Assembly: GCA_905234845.1 (NCBI GenBank)
Contig: CAJOIW010000024.1
Location: forward strand, 1 to 45,891
DNA from: an uncultured Prevotella sp.
GTDB taxonomy: Bacteria; Bacteroidota; Bacteroidia; Bacteroidales; Bacteroidaceae
Reading direction: 5' to 3'
DNA length: 45,891 nucleotides
This document shows positions 8,300-17,300 of the stretch, one piece after another. Positions within the stretch are counted from its first letter, which is position 1, and every line of letters begins with the position of its first letter. Under the pieces are notes generated by a model. The model did no database searches. It saw only the letters and a list, made by a program, of their open reading frames with translations, and was not told the DNA's origin. The position numbers and the translations under genes were made by a program.

Positions 8300-8656
8300 T
8301 CATTCTTTATCTGAATTTTTGACAATACTCGTTAAGATTTTTATGATTTCTATATTTTCTTCTATAATTGAGGTAAAAGCCTTTTCTTCAATATATCCAG
8401 TTTCATGCAAAAGCTCTAACCAATATTCTGTTTCACTGGCCTCTTTTAACGCAATAGCCATTTTTGCCCGAAAATCGGGAAGAGTTTGTCCACGAAGTCC
8501 TTCCTTAACATTCGCACCTATACTTGTTCCACTTCTCAATACTTGTTTCGACAAAACATATTCTTTGTGCTCTGCCTTGAGTGTCAAATATTTATATAGA
8601 TTGATAATTCTCAATGCAAATTTTTTACTCTTGTCTTTGATAATACTCTCTTTCAC
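8300..8656 (-). CDS. Four-helix-bundle protein (23S rRNA intervening-sequence family)
   Basis: The 118-residue protein shows the signature of the small four-helix-bundle family first seen in 23S rRNA intervening sequences and related to Avd of diversity-generating retroelements: RSGTSIGANVKEGL at about 42-55 and KMAIALKEASETEYWLELL at about 65-83. Family members form pentameric bundles and can bind nucleic acid; the function of stand-alone copies is unknown. The first in-frame start is GTG at 8656, and a stop codon lies a few codons upstream. The gene sits alone between lgt and ychF, bounded by 33-bp inverted repeats ending next to its start and stop, as if inserted as a cassette. No reverse transcriptase or variable repeat is nearby, so this is not a DGR. 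Confidence 0.85.
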   Translation of the reverse strand: MKESIIKDKSKKFALRIINLYKYLTLKAEHKEYVLSKQVLRSGTSIGANVKEGLRGQTLPDFRAKMAIALKEASETEYWLELLHETGYIEEKAFTSIIEENIEIIKILTSIVKNSDKE

Positions 8657-8689
8657 AACTATGGACTATGAATTATGAACTATGAACTA
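8657..8689. repeat. 33-bp inverted repeat, right arm
   Basis: Right arm of the inverted repeat whose left arm is 8259-8291 (32 of 33 positions match). It lies directly between the ychF stop codon and the GTG start of the four-helix-bundle gene. Confidence 0.85.
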
Positions 8690-8690
8690 T

Positions 8691-9791
8691 TTAAACGTTA
8701 AATCTAAAGTGCATGATGTCGCCGTCTTGCACCACATAGTCCTTTCCTTCGATGCCCATCTTGCCGGCTTCGCGCACGGCAGCCTCCGAGCCATACTGGA
8801 TGTAGTCGTCGTACTTGATGACCTCGGCACGGATGAAACCCTTTTCGAAATCGGTGTGGATGACACCGGCACACTGCGGAGCCTTCCAACCCTTCTTGTA
8901 GGTCCAGGCTTTCACTTCCATCTCGCCTGCCGTGATGAACGTCTGCAGGTTGAGCAGGGCATAGGCCTTCTTGATGAGCCGGTTCACACCGCTCTCCTCC
9001 AGTCCAAGCTCTTCGAGGAAGAGTTGCTTGTCTTCATACGACTCCAGCTCGGCAATGTCCTCTTCCGTCTTAGCGGCGATAATCATGACCTCAGCACCTT
9101 CCTCGGCTGCCATTGCCTCAATCTCCTTCGTAAAGGCATTACCCTCCTTGGCCTCACTCTCCGAGACATTGCACACATAGAGCACAGGCTTCGAGGTCAG
9201 CAGGAACAAGTTGCGGGCGGCACCCTGCTCTTCTTTCGAGTTGAACGTCACCACGCGGGCGTTCTTACCCTGTTCCAACACCTCCTTATAGGCGGTGAGC
9301 ACACCCGCAAGCACCTTCGCGTCCTTGTTGCCTGCGGCTGCGGTCTTCTGCACCTTAGCCATCTGACTCTCGACGGTCTCCAGGTCTTTCAGCTGAAGCT
9401 CCGTGTCGATAATCTCCTTGTCGCGGATGGGGTCGATAGTGCCGTCCACGTGGGTGATGTTCTCATCCTCGAAGCAACGTAGCACGTGGATAATCGCATC
9501 GGTCTCACGGATGTTTCCGAGAAACTTATTTCCCAATCCTTCGCCTTTCGAGGCACCCTTTACCAGTCCGGCAATGTCGACAATCTCGCATGTTGCCGGC
9601 ACGATGCGGCCCGGATGCACCAGCTCGGCCAGCTTCGTCAACCGCTCGTCAGGAACAGTGATAACACCCACATTGGGCTCAATCGTACAGAAAGGAAAGT
9701 TTGCCGCTTGTGCCTTCGCGCTCGACAGACAATTGAACAACGTCGACTTACCCACGTTGGGCAGTCCTACAATACCACATTTCAGTGCCAT
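8691..9791 (-). CDS. ychF: Redox-regulated ATPase YchF (OLA1 family)
   Basis: YchF is a universally conserved Obg-related P-loop NTPase that prefers ATP, binds ribosomes and is linked to stress and translation control. The 366-residue protein begins MALKCGIVGLPNVGKSTLFN, with G1 GLPNVGKS, the G3-region DIAGLVKGASKGEGLGNKFL, the non-canonical G4-region and a C-terminal TGS domain ending DYVVQDGDIMHFRFNV. Length matches the family (about 363-367). The frame stays open upstream to 9842, but the MALK start matches the family and the -7 box at 9820-9827 lies just upstream of it. Confidence 0.96.
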   Translation of the reverse strand: MALKCGIVGLPNVGKSTLFNCLSSAKAQAANFPFCTIEPNVGVITVPDERLTKLAELVHPGRIVPATCEIVDIAGLVKGASKGEGLGNKFLGNIRETDAIIHVLRCFEDENITHVDGTIDPIRDKEIIDTELQLKDLETVESQMAKVQKTAAAGNKDAKVLAGVLTAYKEVLEQGKNARVVTFNSKEEQGAARNLFLLTSKPVLYVCNVSESEAKEGNAFTKEIEAMAAEEGAEVMIIAAKTEEDIAELESYEDKQLFLEELGLEESGVNRLIKKAYALLNLQTFITAGEMEVKAWTYKKGWKAPQCAGVIHTDFEKGFIRAEVIKYDDYIQYGSEAAVREAGKMGIEGKDYVVQDGDIMHFRFNV

Positions 9792-9819
9792 AATTCTTTC
9801 TAACTTCTTATTTTGCCTG

Positions 9820-9827
9820 CAAAAGTA
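9820..9827 (-). promoter_or_regulatory. -7 box for ychF
   Basis: The minus strand reads TACTTTTG (consensus TAnnTTTG), 28 bases upstream of the ychF start at 9791. The heptamer array at 9834-9867 occupies the position where a -33 box would lie. Confidence 0.55.
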
Positions 9828-9833
9828 AAAAAT

Positions 9834-9867
9834 AATTATCAATTATCAATTATCAATTATCAATTAT
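9834..9867. repeat. AATTATC heptamer tandem repeat between the ychF and leuS promoters
   Basis: Four complete AATTATC units and six bases of a fifth fill the gap between the divergent -7 boxes of ychF and leuS. Changes in unit number would alter the spacing of upstream promoter elements in both directions. Confidence 0.9.
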
Positions 9868-9871
9868 TTTG

Positions 9872-9879
9872 TACCTTTG
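9872..9879 (+). promoter_or_regulatory. -7 box for leuS
   Basis: TACCTTTG matches TAnnTTTG, ends 28 bases before the leuS ATG at 9908 and directly follows the heptamer array. Confidence 0.55.
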
Positions 9880-9907
9880 CACCCGAAATAAACACGACAG
9901 ACAAAAA

Positions 9908-12763
9908 ATGGAATACAATTTCAGAGAGATTGAGAAGAAATGGCAACAGCGATGGGTTGAGCAGAAAACCTATAAGGTTGCCGAAGACGAGACTAAGCAG
10001 AAATTCTATGTGCTCAACATGTTCCCCTATCCCAGCGGGGCTGGTCTGCACGTAGGTCATCCGCTCGGCTACATAGCCAGCGATATCTATGCACGCTACA
10101 AACGCCAAAAGGGCTTCAACGTGCTGAACCCGATGGGCTACGATGCCTACGGACTGCCTGCCGAGCAATATGCCATACAGACTGGTCAGCATCCGGCAAA
10201 AACCACCGAACAGAACATCAACCGTTATCGTGAGCAGTTGGACAAGATTGGCTTCTGCTTCGACTGGGACCGTGAGGTGCGCACCTGCGAGCCAGGCTAC
10301 TATCATTGGACGCAGTGGGCTTTCCAGAAAATGTTTAACTCGTTCTACTGCAATAACTGTCAGAGCGCAAAACCCATTGAGAAACTCATTCAACGTTTCT
10401 CGGAGCGCGGAACCGAAGGCCTCGACATCGCACAGACCGAGGAACTCAGTTTCACCGCCGACGAGTGGAACAGCTGGCCGGAGAAGAAGCAGCAGGAAGT
10501 GCTGATGAACTACCGCATCGCCTATCTGGGCGACACGATGGTGAACTGGTGTGCCGAGCTGGGTACCGTACTGGCCAACGACGAGGTGGTCGACGGTGTG
10601 TCGGTGCGCGGCGGCTATCCCGTCGTACAGAAGAAGATGCGCCAGTGGTGTCTGCGCGTATCGGCCTACGCACAGCGATTGCTCGACGGACTCGACACCG
10701 TAGAGTGGACCGACTCGCTGAAAGAGACACAGCGCAACTGGATCGGTCGATCCGAAGGTGCCGAGATGCAATTTAAGGTAGCCTCCCCACAAGGAGGTAC
10801 TGAGGGATCCTTCACCATCTTCACCACCCGAGCCGACACCATCTTCGGCGTCACGTTCATGGTGCTGGCACCCGAGAGCGAGCTCGTGGCTCAGCTCACC
10901 ACACCCGAGCAACAGGCCGAGGTCGACGACTATCTGGCCTACGTGAAGAAGCGCACCGAGCGCGAACGCCAGATGGACCACCGCGTGACGGGTGTCTTCT
11001 CTGGTTCCTATGCCATCAACCCGCTTACAAACGAAAAAATTCCCATCTGGATAGCCGAGTACGTGCTGGCCGGATATGGCACGGGAGCCATCATGGCCGT
11101 ACCTGCCCACGACTCACGCGACTACGCCTTCGCCAAGCATTTTGGCCTCCCCATCGTCCCGCTCATCGAGGGTGCTGACATCTCTGAAGAGAGCTTCGAC
11201 GCCAAGGAGGGCATCGTGATGAACAGCCCTGTCAGCCCCGAAGCCACCACCGGCCTTGTCCTCAACGGACTGACCGTGAAGGAAGCCATCGAGCGCACCA
11301 AGCAGTATGTTGCCGAGACAGGCATCGGCCGCGTAAAGGTGAACTTCCGTCTGCGCGACGCCATCTTCTCGCGCCAACGCTACTGGGGCGAGCCGTTCCC
11401 CGTCTATTATAAAGACGGAATGCCCTACATGATTCCCGAAGAGTGTCTGCCGCTCGAACTGCCCGAGATCGACAAATACGAGCCCACCGAAACGGGTGAG
11501 CCGCCACTCGGTCGCGCCAAGCAATGGGCATGGAACACCGCGACGCGCACAGTGGTCAACGTGGCCGACATCGACAACACGACAGTCTTCCCCCTCGAGC
11601 TCTGCACCATGCCGGGCTTCGCAGGCTCATCGGCCTACTATCTGCGCTACATGGACCCGCACAACGGCGAGGCGCTCGTATCCGAGAAGGCCGACCAGTA
11701 TTGGCAGAACGTCGACCTCTACGTCGGCGGAACCGAGCATGCCACCGGACACCTCATCTACTCGCGCTTCTGGAACAAGTTCCTCTTCGACCTCGGCGTC
11801 AGCTGCGAGGAAGAGCCGTTCCAAAAACTCGTCAACCAAGGCATGATACAAGGTCGCTCAAACTTTGTATATCGCATCAACAAGGCCGGCGAATCCGGAA
11901 ATACCGGCAACCCTGTCTTTGTCTCCTACAATCTGAAAGACCAGTACAACGTGACACCGATTCACGTCGACGTGAACATCGTGCAGAACGATGTACTCGA
12001 CCTCGATGCCTTCCGCAAGTGGCGTCCCGAATACGAGCACGCCGAGTTCATACTCGAAGACGGCAAATACGTCTGCGGCTGGGCCATCGAGAAAATGTCG
12101 AAGTCGATGTTCAACGTGGTCAACCCCGACATGATTGTCGAACGCTACGGAGCCGACACGCTGCGTCTCTACGAGATGTTCCTCGGTCCTGTTGAGCAGT
12201 CGAAGCCCTGGGACACCAACGGCATTGACGGCTGCCATCGTTTCCTCCGCAAGTTCTGGAACCTCGTGGCCGCCTCAGATGCAGCAGGAGAGCCCACACC
12301 CGAGGAACTGAAGTCGCTGCACAAACTCATCAAGAAGGTTTCGCAGGACATCGAAAACTTCTCCTACAACACCGCCATCTCGGCCTTCATGATCTGCGTG
12401 AACGAACTCTCGCAGCTGAAGTGCCGCAACCGCATCGTCGGCACCACACTCGTCCGCCTCATCGCACCCTTCGCACCCCACATGGCCGAAGAGCTGTGGG
12501 AGCAACTGGGTGGCGAAGGCAGCGTCTGCGACAGCCAGTGGCCGGAGTGGAACGAGCAGTATCTCGTCGAGAACAGCGTGAAGCTCGGCGTAGCCTTCAA
12601 CGGCAAGACCCGCTTCGAAATGGAGTTCCCCGCCGATGCCGACAACCAGACCATCCAAGACACCGTGCTCGCCGATGAACGTGCCACACGCTACATCGAC
12701 GGCAAACAAATCATAAAGGTTATCATCGTCCCTAAGCGTATGGTGAACATTGTATGTAAATAA
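9908..12763 (+). CDS. leuS: Leucyl-tRNA synthetase LeuS
   Basis: LeuS charges tRNA-Leu with leucine and edits mischarged products. The 951-residue enzyme has the class I HIGH-type motif HVGHP at 48-52, the editing (CP1) domain with a TRADTIFG motif at about 305 and [12 protein letters not shown] near 400, and KMSKS at 729-733. Length is longer than the E. coli enzyme (860) and in the usual Bacteroidetes range. The frame opens at 9869, but [16 protein letters not shown] is the family start. At about residues 291-301 a short [10 protein letters not shown] segment in the editing domain is encoded by a C/G-rich inverted repeat and looks like an in-frame insertion. yitT begins 3 bases after the stop, suggesting an operon. 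Confidence 0.97.
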   Translation: MEYNFREIEKKWQQRWVEQKTYKVAEDETKQKFYVLNMFPYPSGAGLHVGHPLGYIASDIYARYKRQKGFNVLNPMGYDAYGLPAEQYAIQTGQHPAKTTEQNINRYREQLDKIGFCFDWDREVRTCEPGYYHWTQWAFQKMFNSFYCNNCQSAKPIEKLIQRFSERGTEGLDIAQTEELSFTADEWNSWPEKKQQEVLMNYRIAYLGDTMVNWCAELGTVLANDEVVDGVSVRGGYPVVQKKMRQWCLRVSAYAQRLLDGLDTVEWTDSLKETQRNWIGRSEGAEMQFKVASPQGGTEGSFTIFTTRADTIFGVTFMVLAPESELVAQLTTPEQQAEVDDYLAYVKKRTERERQMDHRVTGVFSGSYAINPLTNEKIPIWIAEYVLAGYGTGAIMAVPAHDSRDYAFAKHFGLPIVPLIEGADISEESFDAKEGIVMNSPVSPEATTGLVLNGLTVKEAIERTKQYVAETGIGRVKVNFRLRDAIFSRQRYWGEPFPVYYKDGMPYMIPEECLPLELPEIDKYEPTETGEPPLGRAKQWAWNTATRTVVNVADIDNTTVFPLELCTMPGFAGSSAYYLRYMDPHNGEALVSEKADQYWQNVDLYVGGTEHATGHLIYSRFWNKFLFDLGVSCEEEPFQKLVNQGMIQGRSNFVYRINKAGESGNTGNPVFVSYNLKDQYNVTPIHVDVNIVQNDVLDLDAFRKWRPEYEHAEFILEDGKYVCGWAIEKMSKSMFNVVNPDMIVERYGADTLRLYEMFLGPVEQSKPWDTNGIDGCHRFLRKFWNLVAASDAAGEPTPEELKSLHKLIKKVSQDIENFSYNTAISAFMICVNELSQLKCRNRIVGTTLVRLIAPFAPHMAEELWEQLGGEGSVCDSQWPEWNEQYLVENSVKLGVAFNGKTRFEMEFPADADNQTIQDTVLADERATRYIDGKQIIKVIIVPKRMVNIVCK
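10782..10797. repeat. C/G-rich hairpin inside leuS
   Basis: CCTCC (10782-10786) pairs with GGAGG (10793-10797). The surrounding bases encode [10 protein letters not shown] just before the conserved [10 protein letters not shown] motif of the editing domain, where I expect a shorter loop from general knowledge of bacterial LeuS. Likely a minor copy of the palindromic element family. Confidence 0.45.
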
Positions 12764-12766
12764 CAA

Positions 12767-13735
12767 ATGACATCCAGACATCAAATGATTTGGAATGAGG
12801 CCAAGGATTATATCTTTATAACCCTCGGCCTCATCACGTTCTCTTTCGGCTACATCGTCTTCCTGCTGCCCTACGAGATTGTAACGGGCGGCGTGACAGG
12901 TATCTCGGCCATCATCTACTACGCCACAGGATTCCATCTGGAAAACTCCTACATGATCATCAACGTGCTCCTGCTCGGCGTGGCGCTGAAGATACTGGGC
13001 TTCAAGTTCCTCATGAAGACCATCTATGCCATCTTCACCCTCTACTTCCTGCTGAAGTTCGGACAATGGGTCATGCCCTCGCAGCCTAACGGACTGCCCA
13101 TCAAGACGCTTGGCGAAGGACAGGATTTCATGTCGCTCATCATCGGCTGTATGATCACCGGCACGTCGATGGCCATCGTCTTCCTCAACAACGGCTCCAC
13201 CGGCGGCACCGACATCGTCGCAGCCTGCGTCAACAAATACCACAACTTCTCGCTCGGACAAGTGCTCATCGGTCTCGACCTCGTTATCATCGGCTCCTGT
13301 CTCTTCATCCCCGAGTTCGGCGAACCCATCGACCGCGCCCACAAAGTCGTCTTCGGCCTCTGCACCATGGGCATCGAAAACTTCATGCTCGACTACGTCA
13401 TGAACGCCCGCCGCGAGTCCGTGCAGTTTCTCATCTTCTCGAAGAAACACGAAGAGATAGCCCACGCCATCGGCACACAGATGAACCACGGCGTGACCAT
13501 CCTCGACGGCCATGGCTGGTACACCGGACAAGAGATGAAGGTGCTCTGCATACTGGCCCGCAAGCGCGAGAGCGTCACCATGTTCCGACTCATCAAGATG
13601 ATCGACCCCAACGCATTCGTCTCACAGAGTGCCGTCATCGGCGTCTACGGCGAAGGCTTCGACCCCATCAAAGTAAAAGTAAAGAAGAAAGATACCCAAA
13701 AACTCCCCGAAGAGAAAGAAGACAAGAAAGCATAA
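12767..13735 (+). CDS. YitT family membrane protein (DUF2179)
   Basis: The 322-residue protein has about five to six N-terminal membrane segments (ITLGLITFSFGYIVFLLP, IINVLLLGVALKILGF, MSLIIGCMITGTSMAIVF with NGSTGGTDI) and a soluble C-terminal DUF2179 domain at about 225-300 (GVTILDGHGWYTGQEMKVL). YitT-family proteins are conserved inner-membrane proteins without an assigned substrate. The C-terminal tail is lysine/glutamate-rich. The start lies 3 bases after the leuS stop, so co-transcription is expected; a second ATG six codons in (MIWNEAKDY) is an alternative start. Confidence 0.9.
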   Translation: MTSRHQMIWNEAKDYIFITLGLITFSFGYIVFLLPYEIVTGGVTGISAIIYYATGFHLENSYMIINVLLLGVALKILGFKFLMKTIYAIFTLYFLLKFGQWVMPSQPNGLPIKTLGEGQDFMSLIIGCMITGTSMAIVFLNNGSTGGTDIVAACVNKYHNFSLGQVLIGLDLVIIGSCLFIPEFGEPIDRAHKVVFGLCTMGIENFMLDYVMNARRESVQFLIFSKKHEEIAHAIGTQMNHGVTILDGHGWYTGQEMKVLCILARKRESVTMFRLIKMIDPNAFVSQSAVIGVYGEGFDPIKVKVKKKDTQKLPEEKEDKKA

Positions 13736-13890
13736 CTCACTTTTTCTCGTCTTTCCCATCCTCTTGTTTCTACCTCATCAAAGTCATTAAAAATAATGAC
13801 TTATACGATATTCTCCCTTAGAAAGGGGAGTTAGAGAGAGGGGATTATGTCGACAGAGAGACAAAGAAACCTCCATTAACATATAGGGGA

Positions 13891-13955
13891 AATCGTTTCT
13901 TTAGTACGCTTTGCTTGCAAAGTAATCGTTTCTTTAGTACGCTTCGCTTGCGAAG
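13891..13955. repeat. Two 32-bp direct repeats with compensatory hairpins
   Basis: Copies at 13891-13922 and 13924-13955 differ at two positions only. Each ends in a hairpin, CTTTGCTTGCAAAG in the first and CTTCGCTTGCGAAG in the second, so the two differences form one compensated base pair that keeps the stem. Confidence 0.85.
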
Positions 13956-14167
13956 AAAGGCTACGGGGGCGAGCGCAGCGAGGGATGCGCAGCGTCCCTT
14001 ATCTTCTAAGGATTCAAGGATTTGAGGATTTTTATATCCTATTCTCCTATAAATCCGTAGACTATTCAGCGCGACCACCGTGTACCTCAAACCTGTGGTC
14101 AGGGAAAGGATGCAGTAAAGTAGGGAAAATAATATTAAAATGTGATTATTTGCTAAATATCCGAACA

Positions 14168-14203
14168 TTTTGCGTTTTCTTTCACAGAAAATGAGTAACT
14201 TTG
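14168..14203 (+). promoter_or_regulatory. Promoter of the HTH remnant / restriction-modification gene
   Basis: TTTTG at 14168-14172 and TAACTTTG at 14196-14203 are separated by 23 bases, fitting the Bacteroidetes -33/-7 architecture. The downstream reading frames are the decayed HTH gene at 14228 and the restriction-modification gene at 14381. Confidence 0.65.
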
Positions 14204-14227
14204 TACCAAGAACAATAGAAATCCATT

Positions 14228-14347
14228 ATGGACAAAGACATTAATCGCATCAAAGTCGTGCTTGCAGAGAAAGGAGATTCCGCGAGACTACCAAATTTCT
14301 TGTGGAAGGATACCAAAGAACCTATAATATTTTTCATCGGGACTTAA
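14228..14347 (+). pseudogene. Remnant of a small XRE-type HTH regulator
   Basis: The 39-codon frame begins MDKDINRIKVVLAEK, which I recognise as the typical start of a roughly 65-residue Bacteroidetes XRE-family regulator often found beside restriction-modification or mobile genes. After residue 15 the sequence departs (GDSARLPNFLWKDTKEP) and stops, so the HTH itself is missing. It is probably the 5' end of a deleted regulator, still downstream of a good promoter and 33 bases ahead of the restriction-modification gene. It could instead act as a short leader peptide; the family match is from memory. Confidence 0.5.
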
Positions 14348-14380
14348 TTTTTTTCCAAAAAATTCTAAATTACAACTACG

Positions 14381-17300
14381 ATGACACAGAATGCAAGATA
14401 TGATATAGAGGCCTATATTGATAAAATCAATAATGAATATCAAACGGGACGAACAACGGAACATTCGTTTAGGGATGCTCTAAAAGAATTAATGGAGAAG
14501 ATTCTCAACGAAGGTGTCAAAAATCAGCACAAAAAACTTATGGTTATTAATGAACCGAAACGAAAATCCTATGGTGCTCCTGATTTTGAATTTATTCGTG
14601 ACAGGTTAACGGTATCCTTTCTTGAGACAAAGAATATTGGCGACCAAGATATACGAGGATTAAACGAGAAGAAGCATAAATGCCAGTTCGACCGTTATAA
14701 GAAAGCTGTCAAAACGATAGCCTTTACGAATTATCTTGATTTTGTGTTATATGAAAATGGTGATGAGACTATATCTGCTTCTATTGGCTATGTTTCAAGT
14801 GGAGATATACATATAACATCAGACGAGGGGCAACTATCTGCATTTATATCTGTCGTCCAAAAATTGGGTGATTCACAAATAGAACCTATCAGATCTTCAA
14901 AAGTTTTAGCTACACTAATGGCTCAGAAAGCACACGTCTTATGGAATGACCTTCTTCAAGTGCTTAACGACAAAAGGACACAAGACGATTCGAAAGGCCA
15001 ACTACTTCATGCCTATGAAGACTTAAAAGATATTCTTCTAAGTAAACTGGACTTTGAAAAGTTTGCTAAAACATATGCCCAAACAGTTGCCTATGGTCTC
15101 TTTGCAGCCCGACTAAATGCTGACGAAGCCCATCTTTTTAATCGTGACTCTGCCGCCAATTTGATTCCTCATAACAACAAATTTGTACGAGGTATCTTTA
15201 ATGAGCTGTGTGGAAACAACGTCCATCCGGCAATTTCATGGATTATTGATGATTTAGTGACAATGCTTAGTGCCGCTGACACTAAATATATGTTTGAGAA
15301 AGACCTTAAGAAAAATCGTGATCCTCTGATAAATTTTTACGAGAACTTTTTGTTTGAATTTGATCCTAAAGATAAGAAGAACTTTGGCGTTTATTACACA
15401 CCTATAGAAATAGTTCGCTTTATTGTGAGAAGTATAGACCTGCTTCTCAAAGAAGATATGCATATTGTCGATGGGCTAGCCAACAGAGATGAGATAGATC
15501 ATAGAGTTCTAGATGAGCATCTCCATTTGCCACAGGTACAGATTTTGGATCCGGCAACTGGCACGGGAACTTTCCTTGCAGAAGTTGTGAACTTGTTAGC
15601 AGAAAGGTATCAAGATCAGAATTTGTTCTGGCAGAAATATGTTCATGATAATCTACTCCCCCGATTGTATGGATTTGAAATACAAGTGGCATCATCTACC
15701 GTAGCTCACATCAAATTAGACTTGGTATTGAAGAAAAGCGGTTATTTCCCACAAGAAAACGATGTTTACAACATTCGCATTACTAACTCATTAACCAAGG
15801 ATATGTCTAACGGTGGAGTTAATACTGGCTACTGGATTTCAGAAGAACTGCAAGAAGCCAACAAAATTAAAGCCCAGCGTCCGATAATGGTAATGATGGG
15901 CAATCCCCCATACAATGGGGAAAGTGAAAATGACACCAAGGAACTGAGAAAAGAAATAGAATGCTATAAGATTGAGCCAGGCTTTGAACAGAGTAAGAAA
16001 CGTATACCAGACACAAAATGGCTGAACAACGACTATGTACAGTTCATTCGTTTAGCTGAGCAATACCTTGAATTAAAAGGAAAAGGTGTCTTAGGCTTTA
16101 TCAATCCTAACGAATATTTAGAGGGAAATACATTTAGAGGGATGCGTTATCATTTGTTGCGTACTTTCGATGAAATTTACATAATAGACTTGCACGGTAG
16201 CACCAAATTAAAGGAAAAAAATCCTGAAGATGGGTCTAAAGACGAAAATGTATTTAGTATTCAGATAGGAGTATGCATTAATATCTTTGTAAAGAAGGCT
16301 CTTCCAGAAGGTGAAGTACGTCCGAAAGATAAACTTGCCCGCGTTTTTTACACTGAGAAGTATGGGAAAAAAGCTGAAAAACTAAAATATATCAACGAAC
16401 TTGATTTCCATGACATTCAGTTTAAGGAGGTGGAACTACACAACCCAATGTACTATTTTGTTCCAATAGACTTTCGATACATGGAAAAGTTCTATGAGGG
16501 CTTTGCTCCAAAAGACTTATTCAAGGTGGGAGGCGTTGGCATGTGTTCCAAGCGAGATAAGATTGCTTACCAAGAAAGCAAAAAGGATATTCAAGCTGTA
16601 ACGCATGATTTTCATTATCTGTCTGAACAAGAACTAAAAGACAAGTATAGAATAAAAGAAGAAAGTCGAGACCAAAAAGTCAGTCTTGCAAAAAGAAATG
16701 TAGAGAGTTATGGTCTAAAAAATGAGTATTATACCACTGTTCAATATAGACCTTTTGATAGGAAATGGACATATTTCACAAATAAATCGAAAGGGTTCAT
16801 AGCATTTCCCGTCTATGATGTTATGAAGAATCTCACATTGCAAGACAAGCAAAAGAATTTAGGGCTGATTATTGGCCAGAGCGGACGAGTTGTTGGAGAT
16901 ATGCAGTGGAATCTCGCATTTGTAACAGATACCATTACCGACATGAACGTTTTTTATCGCGGTGGTGGATACGTCTATCCCCTCTACGCTGTTGTCTCTC
17001 AAAAAGGAACCCATACAGATGGAAGTACAACACAAGCAATAGAAACAGGCAGGATATTGCCAAATTTGAACAACGAAATTGTTGATAAATTAGAGAAACA
17101 GTTAGGAAAACGTTCTTCACCAGAAGAAATCTTTGATTATATTTACGCCGTGCTTTACTCTGCAAAGTATAGAGAACAATACGCAGAGTTCCTAAAGCGT
17201 GACTTCCCACATATCCCATATCCAACAGATGCGAATACATTTGACCAGTTAGTAGCAAAAGGGGGAGAACTAAGAAAGCTGCATTTAATGAAAGATTGTA

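Larger units (their letters stand above)
13736..14227. other. Intergenic island edge with repeats
   Basis: This 492-bp stretch holds a small palindrome (CTCCCTT/AAGGGGAG, about 13813-13830), the 32-bp hairpin direct repeat (13891-13955), a GGCTACGGGGGCGAGCGCAG repeat fragment and the promoter at 14168-14203. A 107-codon minus-strand frame here owes its length to the direct repeat and is not called. Base composition becomes AT-rich from here rightwards. Confidence 0.6.

Noticed and set aside
8300..8656. Diversity-generating retroelement (Avd-like protein)
   Set aside because: No reverse transcriptase or template/variable repeat is nearby; the protein fits the stand-alone four-helix-bundle family.
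9860..11110. 416-codon minus-strand frame antisense to leuS
   Set aside because: leuS is unmistakable on the plus strand and the antisense product matches nothing recognisable.
12275..13531. 418-codon minus-strand frame antisense to leuS/yitT
   Set aside because: Low-complexity acidic/valine-rich product, shadow of real plus-strand genes.
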